Assembly: GCA_022511125.1 (NCBI GenBank)
Contig: JAFLSD010000008.1
Span: 62,001 to 126,000, forward strand
DNA length: 64,000 nt
DNA from: Paramuribaculum sp.
Lineage (GTDB): Bacteria; Bacteroidota; Bacteroidia; Bacteroidales; Muribaculaceae
Direction: 5' to 3'
How positions within the stretch are numbered: the stretch's first letter is position 1; each line of letters starts with the position of its first letter. Below the pieces are notes generated by a model. It did not search any database. It saw only the letters and a list, made by a program, of their open reading frames with translations, and was not told the origin of the DNA. The position numbers and the translations under genes are program-made. Below are positions 35,395-44,028 of the stretch, one piece after another.

Positions 35395-35402
35395 CAAAAG
35401 TA
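35395..35402 (-). promoter_or_regulatory. -7 element of transketolase
   Basis: TACTTTTG on the minus strand, full match to TAnnTTTG; the -33 box is weak (GTTAC, 20 bases upstream). The start site would be near 35390, just before the palindrome AAACGCA-t-TGCGTTT (35373-35387), which would lie in the first bases of the mRNA. Confidence 0.6.
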
Positions 35403-35516
35403 CATAAATTTGCGGGATAAGTAACGCGATGATTCGATAAAAAGATGGGTATTGAATTGTTAAGTGAAGTTAATATGTGAATATGGTGAGTCAATATGAT
35501 TAGATTAAATGAGGAA

Positions 35517-35664
35517 TAAAAAAAATGCGGCGTGTCACCCGACACACCGCATATTTCACTAAAACTAATTACTATCTAATTACTATGGTTGCAAAAATGC
35601 TTTTATTGGATTGGGTATTGATTTTATATCTTATTATCTAAGCGATATTTGTTTTCTTGAATAC
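35517..35664 (-). ncRNA. Candidate small RNA upstream of tkt, ending in a strong terminator
   Basis: Minus strand. A perfect -7 box TAACTTTG (35676-35669) has no protein gene after it. About 110-140 bases later there is a hairpin with arms ATGCGG-GTGTC / GACAC-CCGCAT (35552-35525, one C-A mismatch, ACCC/GGGT loop) and then T8. The segment before the hairpin (CCATAGTAATTAGATAGTAATTAG, split as CCATAGTAATTAG then ATAGTAATTAG) resembles the conserved 5' part of the units at 38036 and 52727. A shorter transcript from CATTTTTG at 35599-35592 is possible. It could also simply be the terminator of the histidine kinase mRNA. Confidence 0.45.
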
Positions 35665-35738
35665 GATGCAAAGTTAAAAGGTATTTTCTAAAGATGTGTT
35701 ACGATTGTGTGACAATGTTATGTCGAAGATGTTAAATT

Positions 35739-37208
35739 TTAAGATTCCGCATCATTCCATTTTTCCAGCGTGAAGACAAACTCGAGTCCACCTTCGGTTC
35801 CGTTGTGTACGAAGATCGTTCCTCCAAGAGCTTCTACAGTGTTTTTGACTATAGGCAGTCCCAATCCAGTTCCTCCGCTTTTGCGTGAACGTCCGGCATC
35901 TATGCGATAGAATCTTTCGAAAAGATGAGGAAGATGTTCGGGGTCGACTCCAGTTCCGTTGTCGGTGAATCTGAATGTATAATAGTTTTCTGACTCGACA
36001 ACCAGATCGAGTGTCATATATGTTCCTTTCGAGTATTTGACGGAATTTTTGACGAGATTCGATACCATTCCTCCGAGTAATGTGGCATTTCCCTTTACCC
36101 TACAGTTTAACGGAAGATTGAAATTGAACTGCATGTTTTCGGTGACTCCCGATTCGACGAGGTCGTTTTCAAGTGTAAACACGAGGTCATGGAAATCAAT
36201 TTCGGTGACAGGGATATTTCCGGAGCCGTCTTCGAGCCTTGTCATGGTCGAAACATCGTTGAGAAGAGAACAAAGTCGTTCGATGTTTTCCTGAATACGG
36301 CTCATGAAACGGGTCTTAGTTTTTTCGTCCATATCGGGATTAGCCATAATCGTGTCCATATATCCCTTAATGATTCCGACGGGTGTTTTGAGCTCGTGGT
36401 TAATGTTGTTTGTTAGATTACGTTTAATTCGGGCTTTTTCCTCAATGGCGTTCAAGGCGACGGAATGTTCTCGTTCGACGCGTCGAACGGCTTCGTCCTT
36501 GTCCCTATAGAGTTTTACAATCTGCCGGGAGATGTCACCCAGTTCGTCGTGAGGGAAATCCTCGTCCTCAATAATTTCTTGGTCGTTAGCGGCTTTTTCT
36601 GCAAAGTCTTTGAGCAGAGTAACGTTTCGTGTGATAAGATGGGTGAAGTAATAGCAAATAGCAGTGGCGACAATCACGAATAGAGCCAAGATGAGCCAGA
36701 ACTGTGGATGTGCGCCGATGGCATCAATAAGCGAAACGGTATAGGGCATCGTAGTGTGTACGAGAATTTCTCCATCGTCACTCATGAGAGCGGAATAGAA
36801 GAACATAGAGTCACCCTTGCGAATAATGTCACTACCTTCTCCGCTTGTTTTTGCCTGTATGAATTCGGCTCTGTTGGCAGCTTCCGAGAAGTCCTGAATG
36901 ACGGGCGTCCCGACATTGTACATCAGATTACCGTCCTTATCATAAACACAAACTGAAACTTCATCGAACATAGTGTCGGTGAAGTATTCACTAAGGAAGT
37001 TCATGAAGGGTCGAAGATCAATGCCTTTGTTGTAAGCATTGATGATACGGTTGTCGACGATGTCAAGCTGTTTCTTAACTTCTTCCGTACGGTAAGCTAC
37101 CTCTCTTTTATATTGATAGAAGATAAGTAGAGCGATGATGAGCCACATTATCCCGATCATGGGGATAAAGAGTCTCATCCGGTAGTTAAACCGATTCTTT
37201 GAAGCCAT
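35739..37208 (-). CDS. Sensor histidine kinase
   Basis: 489 residues in the inner membrane. Two transmembrane helices (about 13-31 and 171-188) enclose a periplasmic sensor of about 140 residues; a HAMP linker (about 190-240) follows. The HisKA helix has the phospho-acceptor His271 in NINHELKTP. The ATPase domain has the N box NLVKNSVKYS, G1 FTDNGTGVDPEHLPHLFERFYR, and G2 GGTGLGLPIV. The gene overlaps the response regulator by 23 bases, so the two form a cognate pair; PhoR-like in layout. The sensed signal is unknown. Confidence 0.94.
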   Translation of the reverse strand: MASKNRFNYRMRLFIPMIGIMWLIIALLIFYQYKREVAYRTEEVKKQLDIVDNRIINAYNKGIDLRPFMNFLSEYFTDTMFDEVSVCVYDKDGNLMYNVGTPVIQDFSEAANRAEFIQAKTSGEGSDIIRKGDSMFFYSALMSDDGEILVHTTMPYTVSLIDAIGAHPQFWLILALFVIVATAICYYFTHLITRNVTLLKDFAEKAANDQEIIEDEDFPHDELGDISRQIVKLYRDKDEAVRRVEREHSVALNAIEEKARIKRNLTNNINHELKTPVGIIKGYMDTIMANPDMDEKTKTRFMSRIQENIERLCSLLNDVSTMTRLEDGSGNIPVTEIDFHDLVFTLENDLVESGVTENMQFNFNLPLNCRVKGNATLLGGMVSNLVKNSVKYSKGTYMTLDLVVESENYYTFRFTDNGTGVDPEHLPHLFERFYRIDAGRSRKSGGTGLGLPIVKNTVEALGGTIFVHNGTEGGLEFVFTLEKWNDAES

Positions 37209-37896
37209 ATCCGAATCCGAGGCGTGTCACAATATTATTTCCGTAAGTTCCGATTTTCTTTCTTAAGCGTGCGATGTTAGTGTCGATAGTGCGGTTAGTA
37301 ACGACTACGTCCGCAGACCAGATGTTTTTAATCAGTTCTTCTCTGGAATAGATTTTATTTCTGTGAGTGAGAAGGAAAAGGAGGATATCGAACTCGGTTT
37401 TAGTGAGGTTGAGTTCCTGTCCGTCGAGAAAGACAAGTTTCTCGTTTCTGTCGATTCTGAGATCGTGGAAAGTGATATCGGGTTCGTAGATAGTGGCTTC
37501 GTTTTCGTTTTCGACAGGCGCGAACATCTGACTACGACGCAGAACGGCTCTGACGCGAGCCAGTACTTCTGTAATAACGAAAGGTTTAGTCACATAATCG
37601 TCGGCTCCGATATTAAGTCCCATGACGGTATCATCCTCTCCGTTGAGTGCGGAGCAGAAAATGATAGGTATGTTTTCCGTGGCTGGGTTGTTCCTAACTT
37701 TTTTAGCGAAATCGAATCCGCTCATTTCTTCCATCATGATATCCACCATCAGCAGTGAATAGGATACCAGGTTCTTAGTCAATGCTTCTTCAGCACTATA
37801 AGCACAATCTACTTCGTAACCTTCTTTTTCGAGATTGTACCTGAGGATTTCGCAAAGGGCTTCCTCGTCGTCAATAACCAAAATTCTTTTACTCAT
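37186..37896 (-). CDS. OmpR/PhoB-type response regulator
   Basis: 236 residues. Receiver domain (about 1-120) with acidic pocket DDEE (9-12), phospho-acceptor Asp52 in LLMVDIMM, and YVTKPF for the conserved Lys. Winged-helix DNA-binding domain (about 135-233): LNLTKTEFDILLFLLTHRNKIYSREELI and RTIDTNIARLRKKIG. Partner of the downstream kinase. The promoter region has a -7 TATTTTTG at 37929-37922 and a short inverted repeat AATGAG/CTCATT (37933-37955) just upstream, possibly an autoregulatory site. Confidence 0.95.
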   Translation of the reverse strand: MSKRILVIDDEEALCEILRYNLEKEGYEVDCAYSAEEALTKNLVSYSLLMVDIMMEEMSGFDFAKKVRNNPATENIPIIFCSALNGEDDTVMGLNIGADDYVTKPFVITEVLARVRAVLRRSQMFAPVENENEATIYEPDITFHDLRIDRNEKLVFLDGQELNLTKTEFDILLFLLTHRNKIYSREELIKNIWSADVVVTNRTIDTNIARLRKKIGTYGNNIVTRLGFGYGFKESV

Positions 37897-38035
37897 AAGA
37901 TATGTGAATGTATTTCCTCCGCAAAAATAAAAAATGAGTTGAAAAAGAGCTCATTAAAAAATGTTAAATATTAAAAAGGGTCTGAACTATCCTAACAGCA
38001 GAGATGTTCTATTAGTGTAATTACTATTTTGCACT

Positions 38036-38106
38036 GTGTTTTTTCATGGTATTAGATTTAAGGTTAAAACAATCGGGCTGTCGCGATGACAGCCCGATTG
38101 TTTTTT
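38036..38106 (+). ncRNA. Candidate small RNA, copy B of a repeated promoter-RNA-terminator unit
   Basis: Plus strand, with no gene after it in this direction. A -7-like TATTTTG (38025-38031) is followed by CATGGTATTAGATTTAAGG (38045-38063), then a perfect 13-bp hairpin (CAATCGGGCTGTC 38070-38082 / GACAGCCCGATTG 38088-38100) and T6. The same 5' segment recurs on the minus strand at 52727-52700 in front of a different hairpin, which argues for a paralogous RNA family rather than a chance terminator. From memory it resembles the paralogous sRNA families reported in Bacteroides; not verified here. The hairpin may also end the DPP III operon on the other strand. Confidence 0.6.
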
Positions 38107-38120
38107 ATGTGTTTGTCCGT

Positions 38121-40139
38121 TTAGCGTGGCAATGTGGAATATTTGTCGGAATATCTGAACATTTGGTCGATATATCCTTCATCGTAAGCCACCGTAACAT
38201 CAACGGGATTTCCAGCATTGTCGACAACGAGAGTATAGACAGGGTTTACAAATCCTTTGTATGGGGCAATAGAAAGATGGGAATAGCGTTCGAGTATTTC
38301 GTTGTGGAGTTGCGGATCGACTTTCACTCCATAAGTTTCGACAAGATTTTTACCGGCTTCATAATCGCCTTCGCTCTTAATACGCTGGATTTCGCCGAGC
38401 AGCTGTCCGAAAAGTTCACGCACAGCGGGATAGTCGTTGACAGTGAGCGTGGTTTTTCCGTTTACTTTAGAAAGTGATAGGACACCATTGGATGCACCTT
38501 TTTCGAGCACCCATTCGCTGATTAGCTTGCGGTTACGCATGTGTGCTTCCTCGACATTTTTGCCGGGTTCGATACGCATGAGCTGAGTCATGAGGCCATT
38601 AAGAAGATATTTATAATATTGTGCCTTGTAAGCGTCGGGGTCGCTGATGAGTCCGAGTTCGATCATTTTCGGGTCGGCAAGATAATAAAGAGCGAAAAGG
38701 TCGGCTCTGGCTTCTTCGAGAGTAGAACCGTAGGCCTTTAACGCGTCGGGGTCAACTCCGGGAAGCAGTCTGCCGGAAGCGTGTCCGAGACACTCGTGGA
38801 GGTCAGTGTGGAGGTTGTCGGTGATAAACAGATAATTGTCGATCAGCTCTCTTGTGGCGGCATCGGGTATGAATTCGTCGTTGAATCCATTGCCATGAGA
38901 GGCTTCGTCGTAGGCTTGAGTGATATTTTCGATCGTAACGGACTTAGAACCGTGTTCGGCTCGAATCCAGTTAGAGTTTGGTAAGTTGATGCCGATAGGT
39001 GTAGCGGGATAAGCATCTCCGGCAAGAATTGCAGCCGTAATGACTTTAGCAGTAACTCCTTTGACTTCGTCTTTTCTGAAACGAGGATCGACGGGCGAGT
39101 GAGCTTCGAACCAGGAAGCGCTGTCGCTGAGAGTTTCGGTTCTGTGAGAAGCTTCAAGGTTCTTGAAGTTTACAATAGATTCAAAGTTGGCAGTCATTCC
39201 GAGCGGATCGTCGTAGCTTTCAATAAATCCGTTGATGAAATCCACCCTTGAGTCGGTGTCGCCGACCCAAGAAATTGAATACGTGTCGAAATCGCGTAGA
39301 TCGCCAGTCTTATAATATTTAATGAGTTCAGAGATGACTTTGGCCTGCTGAGGATTTTCCGCATATTTGAGCGCTTCTTCGAGATGGGAGATTATTTTTT
39401 CGATAGCAGGGGAGTAGAGTCCACCGAGTCGATAAACCTGTTCGATCACCTTGCCGGACGGGTCTTTAGTTACACGGCGATTGAGTCCGTACATGACGGG
39501 ATGAGTATCTGTGGTGTCTTTGAGAGCTGAGTAGAACTCTTCGACTTCTCTCTGTGTAACTCCGTCGTAAAGATTAGTAGCCGACGTTAATATCAGATCT
39601 TCACCTTCAGCCTGATTGACTTTCTTTTTGACAAAGTAAGGATTGGTGATGACTTCGACGAGAGTTTCCTGGGTTTCCTTGTCGGCCGGTTTCTTATCGG
39701 CGGGGAGCAGATTGATCTGTCTTTTCAGGAAATCTTTAGAAAATTCGGGTGTGAATTTATCCATCGAGTAATGATGGTAGATTCCGTTTGCGAACCAGAT
39801 CTGTTTGAGATATTTTTCGAGCGCGAGGAATTGCGGATCGTTTCTGTCGCCCTTGTAGTTCTTGTAAATGTTTTCGATCAGATCGCGAATAGCAAGATTG
39901 AATTTTCCGTTCTGATCCCAAAGGATGTCTCTGCCGGCGAGAGCGGCTTCGGTGAGGTTGTAGACGAGCAGTTTCTGATTAAGCGAGAGATTTTCGAAAT
40001 CAGGCACTTTGTATCGAAGTACCTCGATGTCGGCGAATCGGTCGACAACATAATTGAAATCTTTTTGCTGAGCCATTGCGTTAGTTGTTAAAGAAATGAC
40101 GATAGCGGCGACTATCGCTTTGAAAGAGTTTTTATTCAT
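38121..40139 (-). CDS. Dipeptidyl peptidase III (M49 zinc peptidase)
   Basis: 672 residues. An N-terminal signal peptide (cleavage after NAMAQ) implies periplasmic location. Zinc site: HECLGH at 448-453 (the Bacteroides form of the M49 HExxGH motif, with the one-residue insertion of the eukaryotic HELLGH group) and the third ligand in EEARADLFALYYL. Positions 448-453 coincide with what I recall for the B. thetaiotaomicron enzyme. It releases dipeptides from peptide N-termini. Last gene of the dxr-rseP-rlmI-DPP III run, 27 bases after rlmI. Confidence 0.94.
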   Translation of the reverse strand: MNKNSFKAIVAAIVISLTTNAMAQQKDFNYVVDRFADIEVLRYKVPDFENLSLNQKLLVYNLTEAALAGRDILWDQNGKFNLAIRDLIENIYKNYKGDRNDPQFLALEKYLKQIWFANGIYHHYSMDKFTPEFSKDFLKRQINLLPADKKPADKETQETLVEVITNPYFVKKKVNQAEGEDLILTSATNLYDGVTQREVEEFYSALKDTTDTHPVMYGLNRRVTKDPSGKVIEQVYRLGGLYSPAIEKIISHLEEALKYAENPQQAKVISELIKYYKTGDLRDFDTYSISWVGDTDSRVDFINGFIESYDDPLGMTANFESIVNFKNLEASHRTETLSDSASWFEAHSPVDPRFRKDEVKGVTAKVITAAILAGDAYPATPIGINLPNSNWIRAEHGSKSVTIENITQAYDEASHGNGFNDEFIPDAATRELIDNYLFITDNLHTDLHECLGHASGRLLPGVDPDALKAYGSTLEEARADLFALYYLADPKMIELGLISDPDAYKAQYYKYLLNGLMTQLMRIEPGKNVEEAHMRNRKLISEWVLEKGASNGVLSLSKVNGKTTLTVNDYPAVRELFGQLLGEIQRIKSEGDYEAGKNLVETYGVKVDPQLHNEILERYSHLSIAPYKGFVNPVYTLVVDNAGNPVDVTVAYDEGYIDQMFRYSDKYSTLPR

Positions 40140-40166
40140 GATATGAAAATTGTTTTGATTTTCTCA

Positions 40167-41351
40167 TTAATCGATGTGTAATACGAGCCCTTTCAGATAT
40201 TCACCTTCGGGATGGTAGATATTGACAGGATGATCGGCAGGTTGAGTGAGCTGATGGAGTATTCTGACTTTCCTTCCTGAATCGACCGCCGCCGAGAGGA
40301 CAGCGAGTCGGAACTGCTCCTTCGAGATGGCCTGTGAGCATGAAAATGTGAAGACGATACCTCCTCTTCTGATTTTTTTGAATGCTTTGAGGTTGAGTTT
40401 CTGATATCCTCTAAGAGCATTTGGAATGGCACTTCTATGCTTGGCGAAAGCGGGGGGATCGAGAACGATGAGATCGAACTCACCGTCGGCCATATCGTCG
40501 AGATATTTGAATGCGTCCATCGCAATAGCTGTATGGGGAGCCGATTCGGGGAAATTCAACGAGATGTTCCGTTCGGTAAGCGATACAGCCTTGGCCGAAC
40601 TATCGACCGAGACTACTTTTCGTGCGCCACCCTTAAGCGCGTAGACAGAGAAGCCTCCCGTATAGCAAAACATGTTAAGCACATCTTTGCCACAGCTATA
40701 TTGGCGCAGAAGAGCCCTGTTGTCGCGCTGATCGATGAAAAATCCTGTCTTCTGTCCTTTGAGCCAGTCGACATGGAAGAGGAGCCCGTTTTCTTTAGCA
40801 ACATCGGTCTCGAAATTTCCGATAAGATAACCGTCGGCCGGTTCGAGCCCGGCTTTGAAGGGGAGGGTGGTTTCCGACTTATAGAAAATGTTTTTCAGCC
40901 CCAATCCCGGGAGATTTACGAGGCTTTCGGCAATGATCTTTCTTGAAAGATGTATACCGGGTGAATGTGCCTGCATTACAGCTGTAGCACCATAGACGTC
41001 GACGATGAGGCCGGGTAGGAAATCACCTTCGCCGTGGATAAGCCGATAGCAGTCGGAACGATCGTTGATAATTCCGGCGGCTTTTCTGAGATTCCAAGCT
41101 TCGGCGATACGGTCGGAATAGAATGCGCTGTCGATTGGGGCATCGTCAAAACGAAGCATTCTTACGGCAATACTCCCTTTCTGGTAGTGACCAGTGCCGA
41201 GAACGTTGCCGTCGTAGGATAGAACCGTTACGATCGTTCCTTCTTCGAGCTCAGGCGGCATAGAGGCTATTGCACCGGAAAATACCCAAGGATGGAATCG
41301 GCGCAGAGACTCCTCCTTTCCTTTCTTCAATCGTATGATATCGTAATTCAT
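40167..41351 (-). CDS. rlmI: RlmI-family 23S rRNA (cytosine-C5) methyltransferase
   Basis: 394 residues. An N-terminal PUA domain (about 1-75; LKKGKEESLRRFHPWVFSGAI and GHYQKGSIAVRMLRFDD) is followed by a linker and a Rossmann methyltransferase. SAM-binding motif: VLNMFCYTGGFSVYALKGGA. Catalytic region: LIVLDPPAFAKHR and the cysteine of FTFSCSQAI. RlmI methylates C1962 of 23S rRNA in E. coli; the family also includes close paralogues, so the exact target is by homology. 8 bases after rseP. Confidence 0.9.
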   Translation of the reverse strand: MNYDIIRLKKGKEESLRRFHPWVFSGAIASMPPELEEGTIVTVLSYDGNVLGTGHYQKGSIAVRMLRFDDAPIDSAFYSDRIAEAWNLRKAAGIINDRSDCYRLIHGEGDFLPGLIVDVYGATAVMQAHSPGIHLSRKIIAESLVNLPGLGLKNIFYKSETTLPFKAGLEPADGYLIGNFETDVAKENGLLFHVDWLKGQKTGFFIDQRDNRALLRQYSCGKDVLNMFCYTGGFSVYALKGGARKVVSVDSSAKAVSLTERNISLNFPESAPHTAIAMDAFKYLDDMADGEFDLIVLDPPAFAKHRSAIPNALRGYQKLNLKAFKKIRRGGIVFTFSCSQAISKEQFRLAVLSAAVDSGRKVRILHQLTQPADHPVNIYHPEGEYLKGLVLHID

Positions 41352-41359
41352 GGGACGTG

Positions 41360-42724
41360 CTATTTGATAAATGCCCGGACAATGTCGTTTCCGTTGGCGT
41401 AGACAAGTAGAAGCAGAAGGAAGGCCATTCCCGCGTATTGGGCGTACTCGAGTACTTTTTCGTTCGGTTTACGACGGGATATGACTTCATAGATGAGGAA
41501 CATAACGTGGCCGCCGTCAAGACCGGGAATAGGAATGATGTTCATAAAGGCGAGGACGACAGAGAGGAAAGCGGTGATTTCCCAGAAACTGAGCCAATTC
41601 CAGCGGTCGGGAAAAAGATTTCCGAGCGCGCCGAACCCTCCGATGCTCTGTGCACCTTCCGATGTGAAGACATATTTCATCGAACCGACATAGTTGGAAA
41701 GAGTGCCGGTTCCAATTTCCCATCCTTTAGGTATAGAACGGAAGAAGGTATAGTGCTCGGTAACGGTGGGATAGACATCGGTGGCCGATTTTAGGGCAAA
41801 TCCGAGCTTGCCACCATCGGTCGGTGTTACCGTGGTGGTGACACTGTTGCCATCACGGAGGTATGTGACATTTGTCTGCTTTCCGGCATATTTTTCAAGC
41901 GCGGGCACCAGTTCGGTAAACGACGGAGTTGAAACCGTGTCGACAGCTATTATTCTGTCTCCCTCCTTCAATCCAGCTTTAGCAGCAGGACTGCCAGGCT
42001 GAACCTGCGCGATGAAGACGGGTATTCGGTAGGTCATAAAACCTTTGTCGTCGTTGAGACGGAAAATAAAATTTTCAGGAATAGCTATTTCGACTGTGTC
42101 GCGCTTGTTGCGGAGAACCTTTACCGATTTGGCTTCCGCCATTTTGAGGCTGTAGTTGTCGTTTGCGAATAGTTTTTGTCCATCAGCCTCAAGGGGAATA
42201 TCTCCGTCACGGAATCCGGCTTCATGAGCTGCCTCCACGAAGTCCATTCCTTCGTAGGCAGATTCAAGCGGAATATATTTAGCGCCCCAATGCCAAGCGA
42301 TACCTGCATAGATGATGATAGCGAGGACAAAATTGAATATCACGCCTCCGAGCATGACGAGCAACCGCTGATAAGCCGGTTTTGAACGGAACTCCCAGGG
42401 CTGCTCGGGTTGAGCCATCTGCTCCTTGTCCATGGATTCGTCGATCATCCCGGCGATCTTAACATAACCTCCGAGAGGCAGCCATCCTATGCCGTATTCC
42501 GTGTCTCTCCACGATGCTTTTTCGTTACCGTCCTTATCGAATTTCGGTTTTTTCTTTTTCGGTTTCCATTTAGCGACCGAAAACCATGGATTGAAGAAAA
42601 GGTAGAATTTTTCGACCTTGATTCCGAAAGCGCGTGCTATGATGTAGTGGCCGAACTCGTGGATTATGACGAGAAATGCGAGTGCGGCTATGAGTTGTGC
42701 GGCTTTGATTAAGAATGCTTCCAT
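41360..42724 (-). CDS. rseP: RseP-type site-2 protease (M50) with PDZ domain
   Basis: 454 residues, four membrane segments. The zinc motif HEFGH is at 22-26 in the first helix and NIIPIPGLDGGH (about 395) in the third, the two halves of the S2P active site. Between them is a PDZ domain (about 215-290, FIAQVQPGSPAAKAGLKEGDRI). The enzyme cuts membrane-embedded regulators or leftover signal peptides. The dxr-rseP order, 20 bases apart, is conserved across many bacteria. Confidence 0.95.
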   Translation of the reverse strand: MEAFLIKAAQLIAALAFLVIIHEFGHYIIARAFGIKVEKFYLFFNPWFSVAKWKPKKKKPKFDKDGNEKASWRDTEYGIGWLPLGGYVKIAGMIDESMDKEQMAQPEQPWEFRSKPAYQRLLVMLGGVIFNFVLAIIIYAGIAWHWGAKYIPLESAYEGMDFVEAAHEAGFRDGDIPLEADGQKLFANDNYSLKMAEAKSVKVLRNKRDTVEIAIPENFIFRLNDDKGFMTYRIPVFIAQVQPGSPAAKAGLKEGDRIIAVDTVSTPSFTELVPALEKYAGKQTNVTYLRDGNSVTTTVTPTDGGKLGFALKSATDVYPTVTEHYTFFRSIPKGWEIGTGTLSNYVGSMKYVFTSEGAQSIGGFGALGNLFPDRWNWLSFWEITAFLSVVLAFMNIIPIPGLDGGHVMFLIYEVISRRKPNEKVLEYAQYAGMAFLLLLLVYANGNDIVRAFIK

Positions 42725-42744
42725 TAAAATAAGAATGTTTTTTG

Positions 42745-43908
42745 TTAGGAAATTAAATGTTCCACCTTCTCGGCGGCGATAGCCCTGGCCTGGGAGTTAA
42801 CGGCAATATAGTCGTCGAGGTCGGGACGTTTGATATCAGGTATGAGGGAGAGTGTGCTTTCGATGACGTTGTAGATCTGAAGAAAGGGGATTTTGCCTTC
42901 AAGGAAAGCCTGAACGGCGATTTCGTTGGCAGCATTGATGACACAAGCGGATGTGCCTCCCTTACGGAGTGCTTCGTAAGCCAAATCAAGACAAGGGAAA
43001 CGCTTTGTGTCGGGCTCGGAGAAAGTGAGCGAACTGAAATGTTCGAGGCGGAGAGCATTGTCCCCAAGGGGAAGACGTTTACCTCCACTGAGCGCATAGG
43101 CTATAGGGATATGCATGTCGGGTGTTCCCAGCTGAGCTTTTACGGCACCGTCGTTGAATTCGACCATCGAATGGACTATCGACTGGGGATGAATCAGAGC
43201 CTTAATGCGATCGGGGTTTATGCCGAATAGCCAACGAGCCTCTATAATTTCGAAAGCTTTGTTCATAAGTGTGGCGGAGTCGACGGTAATCTTTCTGCCC
43301 ATTTTCCATCTGGGGTGGTTAAGCGTCTGTTCTACAGTGACGTGGCGAAGTTGCTCTTCGGAACAGTTCAGGAAGGGACCTCCGGAGGCCGTGATAAGAA
43401 GCCTTTTGACAGATCCTGCTTCTTCTCCCCGAAGGCATTGATAGATAGCCGAGTGCTCGGAATCGACGGGGATGATAAAAGATCGCGAATGCTTCAACAT
43501 ATCGGTGATCAGCTCTCCGGCAACGACGAGCGTCTCCTTGTTAGCTAATGCGATCTCTTTCCCTTGACGAATAGCCTCCACGGTAGGTTCCAGTCCGGAA
43601 TAGCCGACCGTTGCGGCGACAAGAAGGGAGAAGTCGTCTCTTTTCATAGCTTCGACAAGACTTTCGGCACCGGCAGCGGTTTCGATTCCGGTTCCTTCAA
43701 GCGCTCCCTTAAGGGCACTATATTTTGATTTGTCGGCAATAATAGCAAGCGCGGGCCGATATCTGAGGGACTGTTCGATAAGTTTGTCGACATTTGAATT
43801 GGCAGAGATTATGGCGACAGAATATAAATCGGGATATCTGTCGACAATGTCGAGTGTTTGCGTCCCAATCGAACCGGTACTTCCGAGGATTGCTAAATTT
43901 TTCTTCAA
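42745..43908 (-). CDS. dxr: 1-deoxy-D-xylulose 5-phosphate reductoisomerase
   Basis: About 387 residues from the TTG at 43908 (KKNLAILGSTGSIGTQTLD), which has AAAGGA a few bases upstream. A longer frame from a TTG at 43935 would start inside the -7 box. NADPH-binding GSTGSIGTQ at the N-terminus; substrate and metal motifs IIPVDSEHSAIYQ, TASGGPF, HPRWKMGRKITVDSATLMNK and HPQSIVHSMVEF. First committed step of the MEP isoprenoid pathway. First gene of the dxr-rseP-rlmI-DPP III operon. Confidence 0.96.
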   Translation of the reverse strand: MKKNLAILGSTGSIGTQTLDIVDRYPDLYSVAIISANSNVDKLIEQSLRYRPALAIIADKSKYSALKGALEGTGIETAAGAESLVEAMKRDDFSLLVAATVGYSGLEPTVEAIRQGKEIALANKETLVVAGELITDMLKHSRSFIIPVDSEHSAIYQCLRGEEAGSVKRLLITASGGPFLNCSEEQLRHVTVEQTLNHPRWKMGRKITVDSATLMNKAFEIIEARWLFGINPDRIKALIHPQSIVHSMVEFNDGAVKAQLGTPDMHIPIAYALSGGKRLPLGDNALRLEHFSSLTFSEPDTKRFPCLDLAYEALRKGGTSACVINAANEIAVQAFLEGKIPFLQIYNVIESTLSLIPDIKRPDLDDYIAVNSQARAIAAEKVEHLIS

Positions 43909-43932
43909 AATCCTTTCGTTTAAATGCAGGTG

Positions 43933-43940
43933 CAAATTTA
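43933..43940 (-). promoter_or_regulatory. -7 element of the dxr operon
   Basis: TAAATTTG, full consensus match on the minus strand, 25 bases before the preferred TTG start. No clear -33 box. It is back to back with the flippase -7 at 43986. Confidence 0.6.
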
Positions 43941-43985
43941 ATCACAATTACCTGATTATCCACACGGACGATTTTAAAAATTGCT

Positions 43986-43993
43986 TAACTTTG
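43986..43993 (+). promoter_or_regulatory. -7 element of the flippase gene
   Basis: TAACTTTG on the plus strand. It makes start codons before about 44000 unlikely for the downstream gene. Confidence 0.6.
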
Positions 43994-44028
43994 CATTAAG
44001 ATTGTTTATCAAACCGCATCGGAAGCAC

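Larger units (their letters stand above)
35331..35738. other. 408-base intergenic region between tkt and the histidine kinase
   Basis: Holds the tkt promoter and palindrome, then the candidate sRNA and its terminator (35517-35664), then about 60 AT-rich bases in which I see nothing. Confidence 0.6.
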
